Positions 1 through 7,774 of a stretch of 64,000 bases of DNA are shown here, in pieces; the first letter of the stretch is position 1; every line of letters starts with the position of its first letter. A program made the translations under genes and the position numbers. Source of the stretch: an uncultured Gemmatimonadota bacterium (lineage in GTDB: Bacteria > Gemmatimonadota > Gemmatimonadetes > Gemmatimonadales > Gemmatimonadaceae); NCBI GenBank assembly GCA_946480295.1, contig CAMLIT010000010.1, forward strand, positions 1-64,000, in the 5' to 3' direction. Below the pieces are notes generated by a model. It was not told the origin of the DNA, searched no databases, and saw nothing but the letters and a program-made list of their open reading frames with translations.

Positions 1-49
1 CCGACATCAAACACCGGATCACTGCACCACGAACTTCAGTTACAGGCCA

Positions 50-322
50 CTAGGCCTCCCGGTCGCGAAGGTCGGCCAAGGGCTCGACAAGGTCGTTCAA
101 TGATGTGACGTCTCCGATCTCCTCCACATCGTGGGTGCTCTCGAAGACTTCGCGCTCAATGTGGCCATCTGCGAAGAACTCCACTTCCCAGCGCTGGCCG
201 GGCACGGCCACTTCAACCAGGATTGCATCGCGAATCTTGCTCAGCCGGTACCAGATCCGGGCGGCATCCAGCCGCTCCAGGAAGGTGAGGAGATTCGCGA
301 ACGGATCTCGCTGTCCAGTCAT
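50..322 (-). CDS. small hypothetical protein, low-GC, possible gene cassette
   Basis: I do not recognise a named family. The 90-residue product is acidic, soluble and has no signal peptide or membrane segment. Its middle reads as alternating beta strands (VAVPGQRWEVEFFADG), followed by an acidic C-terminus. I chose the ATG at 322 because the sequence upstream in this frame becomes arginine-rich and non-coding in style; GGGAG lies about five bases before it. Base composition is nearer 58 % GC than the 70 to 73 % of every other gene here, and its codons use A and T freely. GTTAAGC, which fits the attC right-hand box GTTRRRY, lies 16 bases upstream of the ATG. This suggests acquisition by transfer, perhaps as an integron cassette; that reading is inference. 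Confidence 0.65.
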   Translation of the reverse strand: MTGQRDPFANLLTFLERLDAARIWYRLSKIRDAILVEVAVPGQRWEVEFFADGHIEREVFESTHDVEEIGDVTSLNDLVEPLADLRDREA

Positions 323-626
323 GGCTCCCTGTGGAGGCTTAACGCAGGCTAGCGGACGCGGAAACCTCGTCAGCTTATGCTGCGCCCGCGCGCGAAACCC
401 CGCAAGGCACGCGCAGCCTTTCCCCGGCAACACAGCACCGCCGACCCGCAACCGCCCACCACGCCTCACGTTGCACGCAGCCGCCAGGCGCCACGCCGGC
501 GTTATGCAGCGTCGCACATGCGTGATAAGCTGCGCGGTCGTCGCCCGATCGCCGAGCGGGCCGCAGTACCCCCCGGTCCCTCGCGCCCCACCGGCGTCCC
601 GCGCGGCGCCCGCCCGCCAACCGCGC
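323..626. other. intergenic region without a gene
   Basis: No reading frame here has convincing codon use. The stretch holds one copy each of the octamers CGTTATGC (500-507) and GCCTAACG (625-632, at the edge), and a GTTAAGC box on the minus strand at 338-344. GC content rises from the acquired-looking gene on the left to the local norm on the right. A degenerate attC-like recombination site is possible, but I could not define a paired fold by eye. Confidence 0.4.
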
Positions 627-2006
627 CTAACGCCGCCCCCGGAAATCCGCCGTCCCCACCCGCACCACCGTCCCCGGCGCCCGGAACCGCGCCCCGGCTC
701 CCGCGCCCGCGGCCGCCGCCGTGTCCGCCGCCGTCTCGGCCCAGATCCCGTATACCCGGCCATCCAACGCCGTCAGCCAGGTGTAGTCGCCGAGGAACGC
801 GCCCTGCCCCTCGAAGCTGCCGCCGCTCCACTCGTAGTTCGTGAACGTCCGCCCGCCATCGGTCGACCGCGCGAGCGTGAAACCGGTCCGCAGGTCCTGC
901 GGATCGTCGCGCCGGTCGTAGAACTGCACGTACACGTCGCCGTTCGACGGGTCCACGGCCATGAACTGGAAGAACTGGTCGCGGCCGTCGTGCAGCGAAT
1001 CGCTGTTCACGCGCACCGGCGCCGACCAGTGCCGGCCATGGTCGCGGGACGCGGCGACGAAGACGTCGATGTCGCCGTTGCGGTAGTCGCTCCACGAGAC
1101 GTAGAGCCGCCCGCTGCGCGGGTCGATCCCGACCTGCGGGAAGCCGAACACCCGCCCGACGCCGGGCACGGCGCCCGTCCCGCCGAAGTACGGCGGCCCG
1201 ACGTCCACGATCGGGCGCGACGGCGTGAAGGTGCGGCCCCCGTCGCGCGAGATGGCCATCGTGATCGTGCTCTTCCAGTTCCAGATCGCGTAGATCGTCC
1301 CGTCCGGCCCCACGGTGCCGATGAAGCCGACGACGTCGCCGTTGTCGTCGCGCGGAAAGCCGGGCTGGGTGCTCACGACGATCGGCTTCGACCAGCTCTT
1401 CCCCGCGTCCGTCGAGCGCGAGAAGAGCATGATGGACCGGTCGAGCCGCCACTCGATCCACCCCTCGTACAGGTTTCCTGCATAACGACTCCGCGGCTGG
1501 TTGTCGGCGAAGATGCGCGGCATGTCCTCGTACTGCATCCCCGGCTCGTCGCCGCGGTACCACGCGTACACCGGGATCGCGTCCTGCTCCCACGTCTTCC
1601 CGCCGTCGAGGGAGCGGCGGACGTAGATGCCGTTGCGCCCCGCGCCGTGACGCCAGTACGAGCGCGTGCCGAGCCGGTCGAAGACGAGGTAGGAGAGATA
1701 CGCGTGGCCGCGCGTGTCGAAGGTGACGCTGACGTCGCCCGCGGTGCGCCAGTCGGTGGGCGCGGTGCCCTCGGCCGTCGTGAACGTCCGCCCGGAATCC
1801 ACGGACCACACGGCCGCCGCCGGCCCCTGGTACACGCCGACGATGCGCGCCGGATCGTGCGGATCGATCGCGATCGACGGCTCGTTGCCGCGCGCGGCCG
1901 GCGGCGCGACATCCACGACGTACGCGCCCGGCGCGCGCGGGAGGGACGACTGCGCCGCGGCCCCGGACGCCGCGCCGAACAGCAGGATGCCGAGGAACCG
2001 TCTCAC
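627..2006 (-). CDS. secreted sialidase-fold (Asp-box/BNR) beta-propeller protein
   Basis: The 459-residue product starts with a signal peptide ending near residue 19 (ASGAAAQ). It carries six Asp-box motifs of the form SxDxGxTW/F, beginning with SVDSGRTF near residue 68 and SLDGGKTW near 132. These mark the turns of a sialidase-type beta-propeller. I do not see a sialidase active-site arginine triad that I can assign, so the activity is open: exo-sialidase, another glycoside-binding propeller or a photosystem-stability-factor-like protein are all possible. The GTG start at 2006 overlaps the TGA of the upstream exoribonuclease gene (GTGA), so the two are probably translationally coupled. The C-terminus is Ala/Gly-rich. 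The gene contains one CGTTATGC octamer at 1480-1487. Confidence 0.8.
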   Translation of the reverse strand: MRRFLGILLFGAASGAAAQSSLPRAPGAYVVDVAPPAARGNEPSIAIDPHDPARIVGVYQGPAAAVWSVDSGRTFTTAEGTAPTDWRTAGDVSVTFDTRGHAYLSYLVFDRLGTRSYWRHGAGRNGIYVRRSLDGGKTWEQDAIPVYAWYRGDEPGMQYEDMPRIFADNQPRSRYAGNLYEGWIEWRLDRSIMLFSRSTDAGKSWSKPIVVSTQPGFPRDDNGDVVGFIGTVGPDGTIYAIWNWKSTITMAISRDGGRTFTPSRPIVDVGPPYFGGTGAVPGVGRVFGFPQVGIDPRSGRLYVSWSDYRNGDIDVFVAASRDHGRHWSAPVRVNSDSLHDGRDQFFQFMAVDPSNGDVYVQFYDRRDDPQDLRTGFTLARSTDGGRTFTNYEWSGGSFEGQGAFLGDYTWLTALDGRVYGIWAETAADTAAAAGAGAGARFRAPGTVVRVGTADFRGRR

Positions 2007-3481
2007 TGTGCCTTCTCGCCTCCCTGTGGCGCGTGATCGAGCACGCCCACGACGTGAAAATCGATGAACCCCTTGTCCGGGTTGACGTGCACGAGCTTGA
2101 CGCGCACGCGGTCGCCGACGTCCACGCCGCTCTCGCCGTGGACGAGCCGCCCTTCCGCCGGGGGCGTCAGCAGCCGCACGAAGGTCCCGTTCCTGTTGAC
2201 GCCCGTCACGATCCCCTCGAAGCTCTGGCCGATGCGGTCCGCGAGGAGGAGCGCCGCCGCGACCTTCCGCATCGTGCGCTCGACCTTGCGCGCCGCGTCC
2301 TCGCGCTCGGTGCAGTGCGCGGCGACCTGCGCCAGGTCGTCGTTGCCGTACGGCTGCGCGGCGCCGGCGAGCACCGCCTTCACGAGCCGCTGGGTCACGA
2401 GGTCCGCATAACGACGATTGGGCGCCGTGGCATGGGTATAGTCGTGCGCGGCGAGCCCGAAGTGTCCGCCGGGGTACTTGCCCGGCAGGTCGAGCGCGTA
2501 CTCGCCGGGGCCGAGCAGCTTGACCACCGACAGCGAGAGGTCGGGGAAGCGCAGCGGGTCGGCGGCGCGGCGGGCGGCGAGGAAGCGCGACAGCGCCACG
2601 GAATCGGGCTCGCTCGGCAGGGTCGCGCCGTAGCGCTGCGCCAGCTCGACGATGCGCCCCCACCGCTCGGGCTCGCGGACGACGCGCCGGATCCCCGACG
2701 AGCCGTGGGCCTCGAGGAACTTCGCGATCGCCACGTTCGCCGCGATCATGAAGTCCTCGATCAGGTCGCGCGCGAGGTTCTTGCGCGTGAGGGCGAGGTC
2801 GACGACGCGGCCGTTCTTCGCCACCGGCCGCGCCTCGATCGTGTCGAGCTCCAGGGCGCCGGCAGCATCGCGCTGGGCCTTGAGCCGGCGCGCCGCCTCA
2901 CGCTGGAGGCGGAGCTGCGCCTGGAGCCCGTCCACGGCGGCGATGGCCGGCGCGGGCGCGGTGACCTTCCCGGTCTCCTGCCCCTCCAGCCACTCGCCGA
3001 CCGCGCCATACGCGAGCTTGGCCTTGTTCCGCACCAGCGCGCGGTACGCGTCGTACCGCGTCACGGTGCCGTCCGGCGCGACGTCGACCTCGATCGCGAT
3101 CGCCAGCCGCTCCTGCTCGCCGAGGAGCGAGGTCTTCCCCGTCGACAGCGCCCCGGGAAGCATCGGGAACACCGTCACGCCGGTGTAGACCGACGTGGCG
3201 TTATGCGCCGCGTGCTGGTCGATCGGCGAGCCCTCGGGCACGAGCACGTCCACGTCGGCGATCCCGACGATCACGCGGATCGTGCCGTCCGGCAGCTGCT
3301 CGGCGACCTCGATCTGGTCGAGGTCGAGCGACTCGTCGTTGTCGATGGAGGACCAGAGCCGGTCGCGGAGGTCGCGCACGCCGTCGCTCGGCGCCGGCGC
3401 CGCGGCGGACGCCACGCCCTGCGCGAGCTCGCGCTGGACGTCGGGACCGAAGTCCGGATCGAAGCCGTTCTCCACCGCCAC
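2003..3481 (-). CDS. RNB-domain (RNase II/R family) exoribonuclease
   Basis: This 492-residue protein is a 3'-to-5' exoribonuclease of the RNase II superfamily, expected in the cytoplasm. The RNB signature SIDNDESLDLDQIE near residue 45 gives three of the four classic metal-binding aspartates; the fourth is Gln (DLDQ instead of DLDD), as I recall from a subgroup of bacterial RNB proteins. The C-terminus is an S1-like RNA-binding domain (from FEGIVTGVNRNGTF onward). It is shorter than RNase II (644) and RNase R (about 813), with no N-terminal cold-shock domains. The GTG at 3481 is the first standard start, but the frame continues upstream with a family-like stretch (NHFDLDAAARR) back to an ATC codon at 3517. 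The true start is therefore uncertain. It is the promoter-proximal partner of the propeller gene, with a GTGA overlap. Confidence 0.88.
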   Translation of the reverse strand: MAVENGFDPDFGPDVQRELAQGVASAAAPAPSDGVRDLRDRLWSSIDNDESLDLDQIEVAEQLPDGTIRVIVGIADVDVLVPEGSPIDQHAAHNATSVYTGVTVFPMLPGALSTGKTSLLGEQERLAIAIEVDVAPDGTVTRYDAYRALVRNKAKLAYGAVGEWLEGQETGKVTAPAPAIAAVDGLQAQLRLQREAARRLKAQRDAAGALELDTIEARPVAKNGRVVDLALTRKNLARDLIEDFMIAANVAIAKFLEAHGSSGIRRVVREPERWGRIVELAQRYGATLPSEPDSVALSRFLAARRAADPLRFPDLSLSVVKLLGPGEYALDLPGKYPGGHFGLAAHDYTHATAPNRRYADLVTQRLVKAVLAGAAQPYGNDDLAQVAAHCTEREDAARKVERTMRKVAAALLLADRIGQSFEGIVTGVNRNGTFVRLLTPPAEGRLVHGESGVDVGDRVRVKLVHVNPDKGFIDFHVVGVLDHAPQGGEKAQ

Positions 3482-3541
3482 GCGTCGCGCGGCGGCGTCC
3501 AGGTCGAAATGATTGATGGGACGCTCCCGTTGGCGATGCGA

Positions 3542-3585
3542 TGAAGGATCGACGGTCCACGCGCGGCGCGCAACATCGATCCTTC
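3542..3585 (-). terminator. inverted repeat after the Tricorn-like gene
   Basis: GAAGGATCGA at 3542-3551 is perfectly complementary to TCGATCCTTC at 3576-3585, with a 24-base loop. It follows the stop of the minus-strand protease gene (3604) and precedes the exoribonuclease gene. There is no clear T-run, so this may be a weak terminator or another hairpin. Confidence 0.4.
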
Positions 3586-3603
3586 CTCGCGCCCGCCGCT
3601 ACC

Positions 3604-6600
3604 TCACTGCCCCATCGGCTTGATCCGCTTCCCCCACGTCGGCGACGGGGGCTCGCGCGTCGCGCGGTCCACGGGATGCGCGGCGAGCATCTTCAGCGCC
3701 TCGGCCACCGAACGCTCGAGTTGCGGATCGTGGCCGGCGACGACCTCCTTCGGCCAGTTCTCCACGTCGACGTCGGGCGCCACGCCCTCGTTCTCCACCG
3801 CCCACTTGCCGTTGCGGGTGAAGAAGCCGCCGCGCGGCGCGATCATCGAGCCGCCGTCGATGAACGGCGGCGTGTCCGCGGTGTGCACGAGGCCACCCCA
3901 CGTGCGCTTGCCGACGAGCTCCCCGAGATGGCGGTTGCGGAACATGTACGGCATCAGGTCGCCGCCCGAGCCGGCCATCTCGTTGATGATCATGACCTTC
4001 GGCCCCCAGATCCCCGCCTCGGGGCTCGTGAACGGCTCGCGATCGCCGGCCACGTTGTTGAAGTAGCCGTCGAAGTCGCGCTGGAGGACGTCGATGATGT
4101 AGTCCGCCGCCGAGCCGCCGGAGTTGAAGCGCTCGTCGATGATCGCGCCCTTCCGATCCTGCTGCGCGAAGTAGTAGCGGTTGAAGCTCTGGTACCCGCC
4201 CTGCGCCGTGTTCGGCAGCCAGACGTAGGCGAGCTGGCCGTGCGACAGCGAGTCCACCACGTGCCGGTTGTGCTCGACCCACGCGCGCGTCCGCAGCCCC
4301 TGCTCGTTCGGCACGGGGACGACGGTCACGTGGCGCGCCCCGTCGAGCGTCGGCCGCGCGTTCACGACGAGGTCGGCCTGCTTGTTCGCGGTGCCGTCGA
4401 GCAGGCGGTAGATGTTGTCGGCCCCACGCAGCTCCGCGCCGTTGATCGCGAGGATGTACTCGCCCGCGTGCACCTCCGACCCGGGCTGTGCGAGCGGCGC
4501 GTAGAGATCGGGGTTCCAGCTCTCCGCGTCGTAGACCGTCGTCACGCGGTAGCGCCCGTTCTCGACGGCGAAGTCGGCGCCGAGGAGGCCGGCCGTGGAC
4601 GGCGGCACCTCCGGCATGTCCCCGCCGCGCACGAACGAGTGCCCGATGGCGATCTCCGAGCCCATCATGTCGAGCAGGTAGTTGAGATCCGCCCGGTGGT
4701 TCACGTACGGCAGGAGCTGGCCGTACATCTTCTCCATCTTCGGCCAGTCGACGCCGTGCAGGTTGGGCACGTAGAGGTAGTCGCGCTGGTTGCGCCACCC
4801 CTCGTTGAAGATCTGCGCGAACTCGGCCTTCGGGTCGACGAATGCGCGGAGCTGCGCGGCGATCCGCCCCTGCCCCGCCGCCGGCGGCGCCTTGTCCGCG
4901 TCGACGATGAAGAGCTGCGCGGGCGCCGGCGCACCCATCGCGGGACCACCGCCGGCGGCGCGGTAGAGCAGCTTGTGCCCGTCGCGGCTCACGTCGTAGT
5001 CGGCGACGACGGGCACGAAGTCCGCCGCCTTGCGCTCGTTGAGCCGATACCGGTGCAGCGCATACCGCGGCGCCGTCGCCGGCGTCGCCGCGGTGCCGAC
5101 GGCCGGGAGCTGCTCGAGGAAGAACACCGTCCCCGGCGCCCCCGCCTCGAGCTTCGCATAACGACGCTCGGCGATCCAGGGCACGGCGAGGATGCGGTGG
5201 GCCAGGCCGGGGAAGTCGACGGCGACCGAGGGTCGAGGGTCGAGGGTCGAGGGTCGAGCGCTGTCCCGCGCCACGATGCGCGTCGATTCCGCCGAGGAAT
5301 CCGATCTCGACCCTCGACCCTCGACCCTCGACCCTTCTTCATCCGACTCCGGCAGCAGCGGCGAGGCGTCGCCCGCCTTCAGCACCGCCACGTACAGCGC
5401 GAAGTTCTCGTCGTGGTCGTAGCTGGTCATGTCCAGCCACTGCGACTTCAGGCCGTAGTCCGTCGAGGCGAGGAACCAGAGATACTTGCCGCTCGCGTCC
5501 CACGCCGGCGAGACGGCGTCGGCGAGACCGTCGGTGAACTGGTGCGTCTGGCCCGTCTGCGTGTCGTACACGAAGATCGCGTGGTAGAGCGAGTTGAGGT
5601 GCCGCACGTACGCGATCCAGCGCGAGTCGGGGCTCCACACCGGGTCCATCGTGCGCTGCGGCACCATCCACGGATCCTCGCCCACCTGCTTCGCCTGCCC
5701 GCTCGCCACGTCCACGACCCAGAGCTTCAGGTCCGTGTCGGTGTAGAGGATCTTCTTCCCGTCGGGCGACCACCGCGGCGTGTAGTAGTGCTTGTGGTTC
5801 GGCAGCGCGATCTGGCGCGGCGGCGTCAGCCCGTCCTGGCCCTCGATGTACAGCTTGTATTCGCCGCTGCGGTCGCTGAAATACGAGATGTACCGGCCGT
5901 CCGGCGACCACGACGGATCGCGCTCGGCGGCGCCGCTCGTGTTGGTGAGGTCGCGGACGCTCCCCTTCTCCGCCGGGATCGTGAACACCTCGCCGCGCGC
6001 CTCGACGAGCGCGCGCTTGCCCGTCGGCGAGAGCGCCATCGACGCGATGCGGCCGCTCACGTCCTTCCACTGCGGCATCATCCACGGGAAGTCCCCCGCG
6101 GCGTCGATGTTCACGACGTGCTCGCGCCCCGTCCGCGGATCGAGCTCGTGGACCTCGCCCGCCTGCTCGAAGACGAGCACCCCGGCGCCCGCGTCGAGCG
6201 TCTTCACGTCGAAGTCGGAGAAGCTCGTCACCTGCGCGAGCTTCTTCGACGGCGTGTCGTACGACCAGACGTTCGACACGCCGTCACGGTCGGAGAGGAA
6301 GTACACGACGTCGCCGAGCCACACCGGATCCATGTCCTTGGAGTCCGGGTTCGCCGGCGACTCGGCGTGCGGCTCGCCCTTCGGGCCGCCCGCGAGCACC
6401 ACCGCGTCGCCGCTCTTCGGCGGCGTCTCCACGTCGAGCGTCTTCAGGTCGAGGATCCAGATCGGGCGATTCTGCCCGCCGCGGTAGTTGCGCCGCTCCT
6501 CGTCCCACGAGTTGTTCATGCGATACGCGACCTTCCGCCCGTCGGGGGAGATCTTCCCCTGGTAGGCGCGCGGCATCGGCATCGCCTGGGGCAGCCCGCC

Positions 6601-7047
6601 CGTGAGCGGGACGGTCCAGAACTTCGGCGCCCCCACCGGCGCGTCCGTCGCGCGCGTCGACGCGAACACCACCGCCCTGCCGTCCGGCGTCCACCCCTGC
6701 ACGACGTCGGGCGCGGGGTTCCACGTCAGGCGCGTCGGCTGCCCGCCCTCGACGGAGACGACGTAGACGTCGGTGTTGCCGCCATACTCGGCGCTGAACG
6801 CGACGAGCTTGCCGTCAGGGGAGAACTTCGGGTTCTGCGTCTGCCCCTGGAAGCTCGTCAGGCGCCGCGCCGTGCCGCCGGCGCGCGGCACGACCCAGAT
6901 GTTGTTGGCGTAGGCGAAGGCGATGTTGTGGGCGCTCACGGTCGGCGACCGGAGCATGCGCGTCTGCGCGGCGGCGGGCGTCGCGACGGCCGACGCGATC
7001 GCGGCGACGAAACCGAGAAGGGCGGCGGAGATCGAGGGGCGGGACAT
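3604..7047 (-). CDS. Tricorn-like S41 family protease, secreted
   Basis: The 1147-residue product has a signal peptide (cleavage near residue 27, ATPAAAQ), then a long run of WD40/PD40-like propeller blades (typical turns WSPDGR, FSPDGK). A PDZ-like region follows around 800-870 and a C-terminal S41 serine peptidase domain. The nucleophile is the Ser of NEMAGSGGD near residue 1023. Tricorn-family proteins degrade peptides, and this one should act in the periplasm. At residues about 567-608 the conserved order between SPLLPESDEE and VDFPGLAHRIL is broken by a low-complexity insert encoded by an inverted pair of 7-base arrays (5227-5258 and 5307-5334). The frame stays open, so the gene is probably functional with the insert in a linker. 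The length exceeds the usual 1050-1090 or so by about the insert. Confidence 0.9.
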   Translation of the reverse strand: MSRPSISAALLGFVAAIASAVATPAAAQTRMLRSPTVSAHNIAFAYANNIWVVPRAGGTARRLTSFQGQTQNPKFSPDGKLVAFSAEYGGNTDVYVVSVEGGQPTRLTWNPAPDVVQGWTPDGRAVVFASTRATDAPVGAPKFWTVPLTGGLPQAMPMPRAYQGKISPDGRKVAYRMNNSWDEERRNYRGGQNRPIWILDLKTLDVETPPKSGDAVVLAGGPKGEPHAESPANPDSKDMDPVWLGDVVYFLSDRDGVSNVWSYDTPSKKLAQVTSFSDFDVKTLDAGAGVLVFEQAGEVHELDPRTGREHVVNIDAAGDFPWMMPQWKDVSGRIASMALSPTGKRALVEARGEVFTIPAEKGSVRDLTNTSGAAERDPSWSPDGRYISYFSDRSGEYKLYIEGQDGLTPPRQIALPNHKHYYTPRWSPDGKKILYTDTDLKLWVVDVASGQAKQVGEDPWMVPQRTMDPVWSPDSRWIAYVRHLNSLYHAIFVYDTQTGQTHQFTDGLADAVSPAWDASGKYLWFLASTDYGLKSQWLDMTSYDHDENFALYVAVLKAGDASPLLPESDEEGSRVEGRGSRSDSSAESTRIVARDSARPSTLDPRPSVAVDFPGLAHRILAVPWIAERRYAKLEAGAPGTVFFLEQLPAVGTAATPATAPRYALHRYRLNERKAADFVPVVADYDVSRDGHKLLYRAAGGGPAMGAPAPAQLFIVDADKAPPAAGQGRIAAQLRAFVDPKAEFAQIFNEGWRNQRDYLYVPNLHGVDWPKMEKMYGQLLPYVNHRADLNYLLDMMGSEIAIGHSFVRGGDMPEVPPSTAGLLGADFAVENGRYRVTTVYDAESWNPDLYAPLAQPGSEVHAGEYILAINGAELRGADNIYRLLDGTANKQADLVVNARPTLDGARHVTVVPVPNEQGLRTRAWVEHNRHVVDSLSHGQLAYVWLPNTAQGGYQSFNRYYFAQQDRKGAIIDERFNSGGSAADYIIDVLQRDFDGYFNNVAGDREPFTSPEAGIWGPKVMIINEMAGSGGDLMPYMFRNRHLGELVGKRTWGGLVHTADTPPFIDGGSMIAPRGGFFTRNGKWAVENEGVAPDVDVENWPKEVVAGHDPQLERSVAEALKMLAAHPVDRATREPPSPTWGKRIKPMGQ
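5227..5334. repeat. inverted pair of CGAGGGT heptamer arrays inside a gene
   Basis: About 4.5 tandem units of CGAGGGT lie at 5227-5258 and four units of the complementary TCGACCC at 5307-5334, separated by about 47 bases. The spacer contains its own small inverted repeat (GATTCC/GGAATC). The arms could pair over nearly 30 bp. The same array type with a different spacer occurs at 12625-12777. Confidence 0.9.
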
Positions 7048-7142
7048 GGTGTGCGAGTGGGGGTACGGACGGGCGCGCGGCCGACCGGGGAGGGCGGCGG
7101 CAGCTACTACGATTGTGCGGGGGGCGGGAAAGGGCCAGCCCG

Positions 7143-7190
7143 GTGATCAACGACGAAGAACCAACGACGTCGGATGATCGACCCAGCTAG
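7143..7190. repeat. partial copy of TTGGTTCTTCGTC repeat
   Basis: The segment ATCAACGACGAAGAACCAAC here is the reverse complement of a core shared with the larger repeats at 25690-25790 and 41640-41755 (TTGGT..TTCTTCGT). Only one arm is present. Confidence 0.5.
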
Positions 7191-7600
7191 GGACACGAGA
7201 GCATCGCCCCGCCCCCGCCCGCCCGCTCGACCGACAGCGCCAGCGCGCCGCGCGCCGTCCGCAGCGTCCCGACGATCCGGTCGTCCCACGAGACCGTGCC
7301 CGAGAATCGCGGATGGCCGCGCATGCGCCGCACGACGAAGCTGACGGGGACGGAGTCGCCGCGCGCGGCGGCGGGATCGACGCGCACGCTGTCGAGCGGA
7401 AAGTCGGCGTCGCGCGCATCGCGGCAGAGGCGCAGCCGACCCGCCCAGCGCTCGTCGTTCCGCTCGAGGATGAGGCGCACCTGGGTCGTGTCGTGCCGCC
7501 CGACGAGCGTGCCGCGCCAGACGCCGGTGTCGGCGGGAGCCGCATGGGAGGCGGCCATGGTGAACGAGACGGCGAGCGACAGGATGGCGAGCGTGGGCAT
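7187..7600 (-). CDS. small secreted protein of unknown function
   Basis: The 137-residue protein begins with a clear signal peptide (LAILSLAVSFTMAASHA) and continues as a mostly beta sequence with one possible disulfide pair (C in RLRLCRDAR and near the C-terminus). I recognise no family. It is transcribed away from the FecR-like gene and lies just upstream of the Tricorn-like gene, separated by a short stretch that holds a repeat fragment. Codon use fits the genome, so I regard it as a real gene. Confidence 0.65.
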   Translation of the reverse strand: MPTLAILSLAVSFTMAASHAAPADTGVWRGTLVGRHDTTQVRLILERNDERWAGRLRLCRDARDADFPLDSVRVDPAAARGDSVPVSFVVRRMRGHPRFSGTVSWDDRIVGTLRTARGALALSVERAGGGGAMLSCP

Positions 7601-7774
7601 GCGTACGAGGCGTCCGGAGGTGGGGTGCGCGTGCGTCGTCTGGCACGGCCATCAGGAAGCTACCGACGCGCGCGTCGGGAAAGGCGCCATACGGCTCAGC
7701 TCGCCGCTTCTTGACAACGGCGAGAGCGCGCGCAAGCGTGAGCCCAATCACAGCCAAGCGGTTCGGAGGTTTTC

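Noticed and set aside
323..560. Full attC site around GCATAACG and GTTAAGC
   Set aside because: The two boxes do not match each other, and I could not find a paired L-box fold by eye, so it is reported only as a possibility.
3541..7146. A 1201-codon open frame on the plus strand
   Set aside because: It is antisense to the Tricorn-like gene, arginine/valine-rich and has no domain; it is open only because of high GC.
7711..7739. Promoter with TTGACA and a 17-base spacer upstream of the FecR-like gene
   Set aside because: The -10 position reads AAGCGT, which is a poor match; evidence is too weak for a separate feature.
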